From contig JABTVC010000001.1 of assembly GCA_015075005.1 (NCBI GenBank), forward strand, positions 1,302,001 through 1,366,000: a stretch of 64,000 nt of DNA, written 5' to 3'. The DNA is from Planctomycetia bacterium (GTDB lineage Bacteria; Planctomycetota; Brocadiia; Brocadiales; Brocadiaceae). Positions 55,860 to 64,000 of this stretch are shown in pieces. The notes beneath the pieces are model-generated. The model searched no databases. It was not told the origin of the DNA and saw nothing but the letters and a program-made list of their open reading frames with translations. Made by a program: the position numbers and the translations under genes. How positions within the stretch are numbered: position 1 is the stretch's first letter; each line of letters opens with the position of its first letter.

Positions 55860-56630
55860 TTACCAGACCTTCCACGGCGCATTACCAGATTTCCATAATT
55901 CCTCAATCTCATACTTGTCACGTAAATTATCCATCGCATGCCAGAAACCGTCATACCTGTAAGCTGAAATAGCACCGTCACGGGCAAGATTCTGCATAGG
56001 CGCATGCTCCCAAGCGGTGAGGTCCCCGGCTATATAATCAAAAACACCGGGCTCCATTACAAAGAAACCCGCGTTTATCCATGCGCCGTCACCGTCTGGC
56101 TTTTCTTTGAAACTCGAAACCTTCGATTCCTCTTCTATTTTTATGACCCCGAATCTCCCGGGTGGCTGAACAGCGGTAAGAGTTGCAAGTGTCTTCTGGT
56201 TCCGGTGAAACTCTATCAGTTTTTTGATATTGATGTCTGAAACTCCGTCACCATAGGTCAGGCAGAATGTTTCTTTGCCCACATAGTCTTTGATCCTTTT
56301 TATCCTGCCGCCGGTCATTGTTTTTTCACCTGTATCAACCAGCGTAACCTTCCACGGTTCCACGCTATTATTATGAACCTGCATATTGTTATTTTTCAGG
56401 TCATATGTGACATCGGACATATATAAAAAATAATTTGAAAAATATTCCTTGATAACATGCCCCTTATAGCCAAGGCAGATAATGAAATCGTTCAGTCCGT
56501 AGGCAGAATAGATTTTCATAATATGCCAGAGAATAGGTTTTCCGCCGATTTCAACCATTGGCTTAGGGCGTATGGTACTCTCTTCGGATATGCGCGTGCC
56601 ATAGCCTCCGGCAAGTATCACAGTTTTCAT
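55860..56630 (-). CDS. rfbF: Glucose-1-phosphate cytidylyltransferase
   Basis: 256 aa. [41 protein letters not shown] (quoted in part: [20 protein letters not shown]) is diagnostic for RfbF, as are [27 protein letters not shown] and [13 protein letters not shown]; the end [20 protein letters not shown] is also typical. ATG 56630 has AGGAG about 9 nt upstream and is preferred over an in-frame GTG at 56639. Makes CDP-glucose from CTP and glucose 1-phosphate, the entry to CDP-deoxyhexoses. The usual partner rfbG is not in the window. First gene of the ugd operon. Confidence 0.93.
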   Translation of the reverse strand: MKTVILAGGYGTRISEESTIRPKPMVEIGGKPILWHIMKIYSAYGLNDFIICLGYKGHVIKEYFSNYFLYMSDVTYDLKNNNMQVHNNSVEPWKVTLVDTGEKTMTGGRIKRIKDYVGKETFCLTYGDGVSDINIKKLIEFHRNQKTLATLTAVQPPGRFGVIKIEEESKVSSFKEKPDGDGAWINAGFFVMEPGVFDYIAGDLTAWEHAPMQNLARDGAISAYRYDGFWHAMDNLRDKYEIEELWKSGNAPWKVW

Positions 56631-56725
56631 AATGATCACTCCTTTTCGATCGTGTCTTATTCGTTAACCTTTATCACGAAAGCAACACACATTTGCACAG
56701 TATGGTCACGAGGTGTATTACCGTT

Positions 56726-56766
56726 AAACTAGGTTGGGTTTTGAAAGTCAAAACCCAACCTAGTTT
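56726..56766. terminator. Strong perfect hairpin (likely terminator)
   Basis: 17-bp perfect arms AAACTAGGTTGGGTTTT and AAAACCCAACCTAGTTT with a 7-nt loop, between the surface-protein array and the rfbF promoter region. Confidence 0.75.
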
Positions 56767-56866
56767 CAAATTAAATCAAAACAACTGAAGAAAAAATTCG
56801 TCGATCAAGTTTTAACAAAACACTGCCATAACTGAATTATAGACTGTTCTATAGAAAAATCAATAC

Positions 56867-59800
56867 TTAATTACCATGATACAAGTCCAGTACTTCCTGT
56901 GCACTCAGCATCCGATTGTAGATACGGGCGTCGTCTATACTTCCACGGAAAAATCCCCAATCGGTATATCTTGTTCCTATAGCCATATAATTCCGCTCCG
57001 TTAATGGCACCACCACATTCCCCGATGGATGTGCTTGTGTATTCACCAACTGCCCGTCCACATATAACTTCTGTTCTCCTGTAGCCTTGTTGTAGGTACC
57101 AACCACATGATACCAACTCCTATTCGAATTGGTAAAATCCTTTATTGCCTCTTTTACTGTTATTGTCCCACTTACGTTCCTTGTGGCCACGGCAAACCGA
57201 AGGTTATTGGGTGTACCAGACTGAAAATACAAGTCAAATCCTTCCTGCAATTGCACATCGGCATTATATCTAAAACCACCAAATATAACGTTGGTGCTGA
57301 TGTATTTTATTGAACCATGCAGACACTGAAATCTCATCATAATTCACGCGGGGAATTGTTACATAATCATTCCCGTCAAAACTCAATCCGCCCCCGATTT
57401 TCCCCGTTGTCCACGTGGCTCCAGTTATTGTACCATTCCTGTTATTCCCTGATGAATCAGTTGCATTCGTTCCTGCCCCTTCTTCAAACGTATATCGCGC
57501 CTGCATACTAGCAGTAATCATAGTGTCTAAAATAACAGAATCACTGGCGGTATTTGATACATTCCCGGCGGCATCCTTATACCACACATAGACCGTCTTT
57601 GTCCCATCCCCGCTGCTTAACGTATGGGATACCGTTCCACTGTAATCGGCAGAAACTACGGATGTCCACCCTGGGGCAGATGCCAGAGGTGCCGAGGAAC
57701 TCGTAGAGAGGTAATACCCAGTCACCCCCACATCGTCCGTTGCTGAAAGCGATAAGGTAACGGTGGTGGATTTTGTATAGAGATCACCACTGTTAATACT
57801 GATGGAACATTCCGGCACTGTTGTGTCTGCAGTGATCATTTCAGCACTACGATACAAGTCCAGTACTTCCTGTGCACTCAGCATCCGATTGTAGATGCGG
57901 GCGTCGTCTATACTTCCACGGAAAAACCCCAATCGGTATATCTTGTTCCTATAGCCATATAATTCCGCTCCGTTAATGGCACCCACCATTCCCTGATGGA
58001 TGTACTTGTGTATTCACCAACTGCCCGTCCACATATAGCTTCTGTTCTCCTGTAGCCTTGTTGTAGGCATTTCAACCACATGATACCAACTCCCATTCAA
58101 TTGGTAAAATCCTTTATTGCCTCTTTTACTGTTATTGTCCCACTTACGTTCCTTGTGGCCACGGCAAACCGAAGGCTATTGGGTGTACCAGACTGAAAAT
58201 ACAAGTCAAATCCTTCCTGCAATTGCACATTGGCATTATATCTGAAACCACCAAATATAACGTTGGTGCCAGATGTATTTTATTGAACCATGCAGACACT
58301 GAAATCTCATCATAATTCACGCGGGGAATTGTTACATAATCATTCCTGTCAAAATTCAATCCGCCTCCGATTTTCCCCGTTGTCCACGTGGCCCAGTTAT
58401 TGTACCATTCCTGTTATTCCCTGATGAATCAGTTGCAATCGTTCCCACCCCTTCTTCAAACGTATATCGCGCCTGCATACTATTTGAAGTATCTGTTGTC
58501 GTCGTACTGCCTGATGTCGTAAAGGACATTTCATTCCCGTAACTTATCCCCGCACTGTTCTGCCCCACCATTCTGCAGCAATACATCTTTCCGCTGACAA
58601 CCCGCTGATACCCATACTCACCATTGTATCACTCGATCCACTCACGCTCTGTATTGATGATTTACTACTATACGACCCGGTGGCTGTGCCATACTCGAAC
58701 CATACTGTTGTGGACAACCCGTTGGCGTTCACCGTTCCATTCAATGTGGCAGAATTTGTTGTTACATCGGTTGCTGATCCCGTAGTTACCGTAAAAGCAG
58801 TACCGGTACTGTAGACCACCGTAATCGTTGCCGTCCCTATATTGCCTGCTCCATCCTTTGCTGTTACCGTAATTACATTATCTCCACTTGATAGGTTTGT
58901 ATCAGAAATACTCCAATTGGTTGTGCCACTAGCCGTACCGCTTCCACCCTTGCTATTACTCCATGTTATACTGCTTACACCACTTGAACTGTCTGAGGTT
59001 GCCGCCCAGGTTTATCTTGCTGCTGGTAGTTGTGTAGGTGGCGCTTGACGTGGGACTGGTGATGGCTACAAAAGGATTCGCCGTATCCACAATGATGGAA
59101 TCACTGGCGGTATTTGATACATTCCGGCGGCATCCTTATACCACACATAGACCGTCTTTGTCCCATCCCGCTGCTTAACGTATGGGATACCGTTCCACTG
59201 TAATCGGCGGTAGAAACTACGGATGTCCACCCTGGGGCAGATGCCAGAGGTGCCGAGGAACTCGTAGAGAGGTAATACCCAGTCACCCCACATCGTCCGT
59301 TGCTGAAAGCGATAAGGTAACGGTGGTGGATTTTGTATAGAGATCACCACTGTTAATACTGATGGAACATTCCGGCACTGTTGTGTCTGCAGTGATCATT
59401 TCAGCACTACGATACAAGTCCAGTACTTCCTGTGCACTCAGCATCCGATTGTAGATGCGGGCGTCGTCTATACTTCCACGGAAAAAACCCCAATCGGTAT
59501 ATCTTGTTCCTATAGCCATATAATTCCGCTCCGTTAATGGCACCACCACATTCCCTGATGGATGTACTTGTGTATTCACCAACTGCCCGTCCACATATAG
59601 CTTCTGTTCTCCTGTAGCCTTGTTGTAGGTACCAACCACATGATACCAACTCCCATTCGAATTGGTAAAATCCTTTATTGCCTCTTTTACTGTTATTGTC
59701 CCACTTACGTTCCTTGTGGCCACGGCAAACCGAAGGCTATTGGGTGTACCAGACTGAAAATACAAGTCAAATCCTTCCTGCAATTGCACATTGGCATTAT

Positions 59801-60960
59801 ATCTGAAACCACCAAATATAACGTTGGTGCCAGATGTATTTTTATTGAACCATGCAGACACTGAAATCTCATCATAATTCACGCGGGGAATTGTTACATA
59901 ATCATTCCCGTCAAAATTCAATCCGCCTCCGATTTTCCCCGTTGTCCACGTGGCTCCAGTTATTGTACCATTCCTGTTATTCCCTGATGAATCAGTTGCA
60001 ATCGTTCCCACCCCTTCTTCAAACGTATATCGCGCCTGCATACTATTTGAAGTATCTGTTGTCGTCGTACTGCCTGATGTCGTAAGGACATTTCATTCCC
60101 GTGCTTATCCCGCACTGTTCTGCCCCACCATTCTGCAGCAATACATCTTTCCCGCTGACAACCCGCTGATACCCATACTCACCATTGTATCACTCGATCC
60201 ACTCACGCTCTGTATTGATGATTTACTACTATACGACCCGGTGGCTGTGCCATACTCGAACCATACTGTTGTGGACAACCCGTTGGCGTTCACCGTTCCA
60301 TTCAATGTGGCAGAATTTGTTGTTACATCGGTTGCTGATCCCGTAGTTACCGTAAAAGCAGTACCGGTACTGTAGACCACCGTAATCGTTGCCGTCCCTA
60401 TATTGCCTGCTCCATCCTTTGCTGTTACCGTAATTACATTATCTCCACTTGATAGGTTTGTATCAGAAATACTCCAATTGGTTGTGCCACTAGCCGTACC
60501 GCTTCCACCCTTGCTATTACTCCATGTTATACTGCTTACACCACTTGAACTGTCTGAGGTATTGCCGCCCAGGTTTATCTTGCTGCTGGTAGTTGTGTAG
60601 GTGGCACTTGACGTGGGACTGGTGATGGCTACAAAAGGATTCGCCGTATCCACAATGATGGAATCACTGGCGGTATTTGATACATTCCCGGCGGCATCCT
60701 TATACCACACATAGACCGTCTTTGTCCCATCCCCGCTGCTTAACGTATAGGATACCGTTCCACTGTAATCGGCAGTAGAAACTACGGATGTCCACCCTGT
60801 GGCAGATGCCAGAGGTGCCGAGGAACTCGTAGAGAGGTAATACCCAGTCACCCCCACATCGTCCGTTGCTGAAAGCGTCAGAGTGGCTGTCCCTGAATTG
60901 GTATAGGTATTGCTATTGTTAATATTTATTGAACAATTGGGCGCCAAGGTGTCTGCAGTA
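56867..60960 (-). pseudogene. LamG/Ig/FN3-like module array of a second giant surface protein, frameshifted
   Basis: Continues from 60961 on the minus strand. Module order: Ig-like (APNCSININ..GYYLSTSSSAPL), an Ig-like with ITSPTSSATYTTTSSKINLGG and VITVTAKDGAGNIG, an FN3-like domain (TVTTGSATDVTTNSATLNGTV..GLSAGKMYCCRMVGQNSAG), LamG, then the same block again, then a final Ig-like and LamG ending NRMLSAQEVLDLYHGN at 56867. The longest open parts are 60105-60947 and 59283-60041. One- and two-base indels break the frame at about a dozen places, mostly in the left duplicate (57.8-59.4 kb). All modules are extracellular and glycan-binding in type. Confidence 0.78.
57841..60960 (-). repeat. 1,560-bp direct tandem duplication
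   Basis: 57841-59400 and 59401-60960 are near-identical; TCAGCACTACGATACAAGTC recurs exactly 1,560 bases apart. The period is a multiple of three (520 codons), so duplication would keep frame. The left unit has extra small indels. Confidence 0.9.
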
Positions 60961-63900
60961 GAGGTTGATGGTGGTGGGTAATTTCAAGTACCGTGAAAAC
61001 CTCCTGCGTATACATATCTAGTATATGGATTAACCTGAAGAGTAGGGCAATTAAATGCTGAACCTAAATTTCCGCTAACATTAGTCCATGTCATCCCATA
61101 ATCAGTTGATCGAAAGACACCATTTGATTGGCCTTTTGCCGCTGCATAACTTCCTGCATATACTACATTTGGACTTACAGGGTCTACCGCAACATTCCCT
61201 GTGTTCACACTTCCAAAAGCATCCTTGGCCAATCCATGATTCTCATTTCTTGTATCGCAGTCCTCCATGAGCAATTGTATCAGTTAGGATATATACACCA
61301 TTACCCTCTCGAACCAAGATATAACCTATCTTCATTTATAGGGTCTACGGCTATAGATAATATATAGTGTCCGCTCGGAAGTGTTGAATATGGAGTCGTC
61401 CATGATCCTCCGCCATTGGTAGATTTGTAGACAGTTTCATTATTAAAAGAATATACTATATTTCCATTGCCAGGAAATATCTCCCATGGGCGTGTAAGGG
61501 TCACAAAGAATTATTATTCTGAATATTGGTGAATTTGAGCTTTCCAACATAACATATATTAGGATTTTGTGGATGAAATCTTGCAAAATTATAACTACGT
61601 TCATTGTCCTCTGTTTGACCGGATACTTCTGTGCCTTCAATAAAATCAAACGTGCTGCCAGAATCTCTTGATATGTCTAATTTAAATTGTATTGGCGACC
61701 AGCCACCGACTGCTTTAATAATAATATTGCTCTTATCGCTGCACACGGAGAACCAGGGCCATAACTCTGCTTAGCGATAGAACGAAACGTATCTTCATTA
61801 TTCGTTGTGTCATTAAAGCACCAAAATCAAGAAGGGAAAATACAGCCCTGTTTGGGTTAAGAGGTCCCAGGAAATATGTGATCTGCTATAAACTGCTGGG
61901 GCAGCTCCTGTATATCCAGAATTTGAATATTTCCAGTTACGCCACCATTAGTTGTTTTCTTAACCATTTCACCCCATCCAGCAGTTAAAGCAATCAGCTC
62001 GTTTTGCGGGTGAAAGCTACGACTGGAGAAAGATCACTTGACCCCATAAAATCAGGACCCAGCCACCCTGGAATAAACCACCACATACCCACTCAGTACT
62101 AATTTTTTCATCCATAGTGTCAGTATTTGTCCAACTTGACCCTTCATTTGCGGAATAATATACGCATGCTTTGAAGGCCATAATCCATGCAGTGCGACTA
62201 ATAATCTGTTGGGATTTGCGGGGCTTATGGCAATATTTCTACTTTCCCACCACTGGAAATAGCTGTAGAAATTCCACTATTTCTTGCGTTAAAACTAGCA
62301 CCGCTATCCGATGACCTGTAGACTCCGTGATCATAAAGCACTACATACATAACATAAGGGCCCCAGGCTTAAAACAACTCTTTGTGGAGCGGAAGGTAAT
62401 CCACTGCCTATTTTTGTTTGTGTAGCAATACACTCCATATATCAAGCCGATAAAGGCCGGAAGAAGTGCAGGCATATAATATAGAATTGTCGGCTGGATG
62501 AAGTTTTATATCATATGAGCACCAATACCAGTTAATGCAACACCACCACCACTTTTTGGAAACATCAGACCATGTGTTTCCATTATTAGTAGATGAGATA
62601 AGTCCTCCACTATCGCTCTTGATTGCATAAATGGTACTTCCTGTAAATACAAAGCAATTACCCCGTTGACTCTTTGTATAGTAACCAGCAGAATATACTC
62701 TTGTCCAGTTATTACCACCATCTGTTGTTTTATAAATACCGTCCATGGCTTGAAGTGCTCTCTCAAAATTCCGCCGGCAGCAAGAACAAAATTGGGATCG
62801 GTAGGGTGCACTCCTAAAGATGAAGCCCCGAAGGCATAGAATCCATTACCTTTTCTAGTCCAGTTTGTTCCACCATCTGAACTTCTCATACTTGATTAGT
62901 ATCAGTAGAAAATACGCAATTGAGGGGTCTGATGGAGCATAAGTATATAAAGTATCATCTGCCAGCCTTCACCGGGTAAATATCCCAGTGACTTCTGCAG
63001 CAGTTCTCTTTGCCACCTGCTGCCACATCTGAGTTGATCCCGATTGTTGAGATATCTTCGCCTTGGCGCTGATTCCTTTCCATCCCTCACTTTAAAGAAA
63101 CGTACCACCCACGCCGAACCAGACAAATCACGGCCATTTACTGTTCCATCCGAAGTCTCTGAACCTGACGTCCCGTCTGACTCAGACCCGACCATTACCG
63201 TGGACTGATCACCTTTTGCCGACACGGTAAAGATGTATCCTTCCAATATCCTTCCTGCTCTTTAAGCGTATTTCATCCCCGTGATAACAACATCGCCACT
63301 CCCATCCCCAGACTCAACAAAGAAGCCGTTAGCGCATTCTACAGAGGTTACCAACTCACCTGTATTGAGCGTTATAGCTTCCGACAGCGTCAAAACACTG
63401 CAAATAATTTCCCTGTCCTCGGATGTCGTGAATACATAATATCTCCTTGCATAACTCTTTGTACTTTTATAAACACTTCCATCCCATGATCGGTCACCGA
63501 GGCGCACAGTATTCAGATTGTCCCAGTTGGGCAAACACCGTATGAGCTTGAGCCGGGATAAATTTCGGTAATACCCTTGAAATCCGACATGTCTCCTACG
63601 CCGCCAGACTGCCCGCACCAATTATACCATGCCCGTTAACACCCTTTGGCGGCAAAGAGACGATTCTTATATTCATCCACTTCACCGGCCTGAGAGTTGC
63701 CAACCCTGTCTTTGGTAATATTTACCCTAGAATTGAAATTATTCGCATCATCCACAAAATTCGTATTCAGCCAACTTCCTGGCTCAGCAGGTCAGGCGTT
63801 AACTCGTCTTTGTCTGCGCGGTCCTTTATCTGATATATCCATTCATCATTACCTGATTCACTATAGAGTGCTGTTGGTTGAACAATCCACTTTGGATTCG

Positions 63901-64000
63901 TAAACTCCCCGGTCAGTCTTGCCCGTAATTTCTTGTAAATGCCGCCATCCCTCAGAATACGTTGCATACTCGTGGGTAATCGTGTCATGCACCAATCCCG
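60961..64000 (-). pseudogene. Second copy of the hydrolase/BNR-propeller surface protein (partial, frameshifted)
   Basis: Minus-strand copy of the 10.2-13.3 kb protein, cut by the right window edge. The hydrolase-like domain (GEFTNPKWIVQPTALYSE, RLKLIRCLPNWDNL) and the propeller (MRSSDGGTNWTRKGNG, YKTTDGGNNWTRV, STNGGGSWTTPY) are recognisable, but frames change many times, usually by loss of one base relative to the first copy (e.g. GGGATAA for GGGGATAA near 63557). The stretch 61500-61800 has real substitutions (DISRDSGSTFDFIEGTEVSGQTEDNERSYNF), so the copies are diverged paralogues there but almost identical in 61.8-63.9 kb. The start and any riboswitch lie outside the window. Confidence 0.82.

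Overview
The window looks like a bacterial exopolysaccharide and cell-surface locus, most plausibly from an anammox-type planctomycete (Brocadiales). That taxonomic call is inference. It rests on an exosortase/EpsI/PEP-CTERM system beside a polyprenyl glycosylphosphotransferase, very long LamG/Big_5 surface proteins, several c-di-GMP-I type riboswitches and many decayed insertion sequences. Other exosortase-bearing bacteria with multiple GEMM riboswitches are not excluded. No rRNA, tRNA or CRISPR array was seen.

Layout. 1-1 kb: end of queE and complete queC (7-deazaguanine synthesis). 1-6 kb (minus strand): exosortase and EpsI, an IS3 remnant, the initiating sugar transferase and an outer-membrane beta-barrel protein. 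6.1-7.6 kb and 20.4-21.9 kb: two inverted copies of a 1.47-kb unit holding a c-di-GMP riboswitch, a secreted 200-aa protein and a PEP-CTERM protein; both copies carry lesions, in different places. 7.6-14.1 kb: mosaic IS debris, then a long secreted protein (hydrolase-like domain plus BNR beta-propeller plus LamG) behind a canonical c-di-GMP-I riboswitch. 14.6-16.4 kb: an IS3 element split by an IS630 element. 16.8-18.4 kb: a UbiA-type prenyltransferase and HAD hydrolase pair. 18.6-20.3 kb: a surface protein behind two tandem riboswitches. 21.9-24.3 kb: IS remnants around a GT39-like glycosyltransferase. 24.4-35.5 kb: a minus-strand operon behind another riboswitch, encoding a small sugar-binding-like protein, a LamG/Big_5 protein that repeats that domain at its C-terminus, and an alkaline phosphatase running into an array of Big_5 and LamG modules. 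The last two are badly frameshifted.

36.5-56.6 kb is a largely intact minus-strand polysaccharide cluster: GT4 and GT2 glycosyltransferases, an AsnB-type amidotransferase, methyltransferases, a small-molecule kinase-like protein, a nitrilase-family amidase, a Wzm/Wzt-type ABC exporter, an aminopeptidase-like protein, a class IV aminotransferase, Ugd, a UDP-glucuronate decarboxylase-like enzyme and RfbF. IS91, IS110 and ISL3 remnants interrupt it. 56.9-64 kb is a second, heavily indel-ridden copy of the 8.6-13.3 kb surface protein, with an internal 1,560-bp tandem duplication.

How it may fit together (inference): the sugar genes make, decorate and export a polymer; the exosortase processes PEP-CTERM substrates; c-di-GMP riboswitches gate the large carbohydrate-binding surface proteins, linking matrix protein output to the biofilm signal. 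The frequent one-base lesions in repeated modules could be true decay or consensus error in collapsed repeats, and the sequence alone cannot separate the two.
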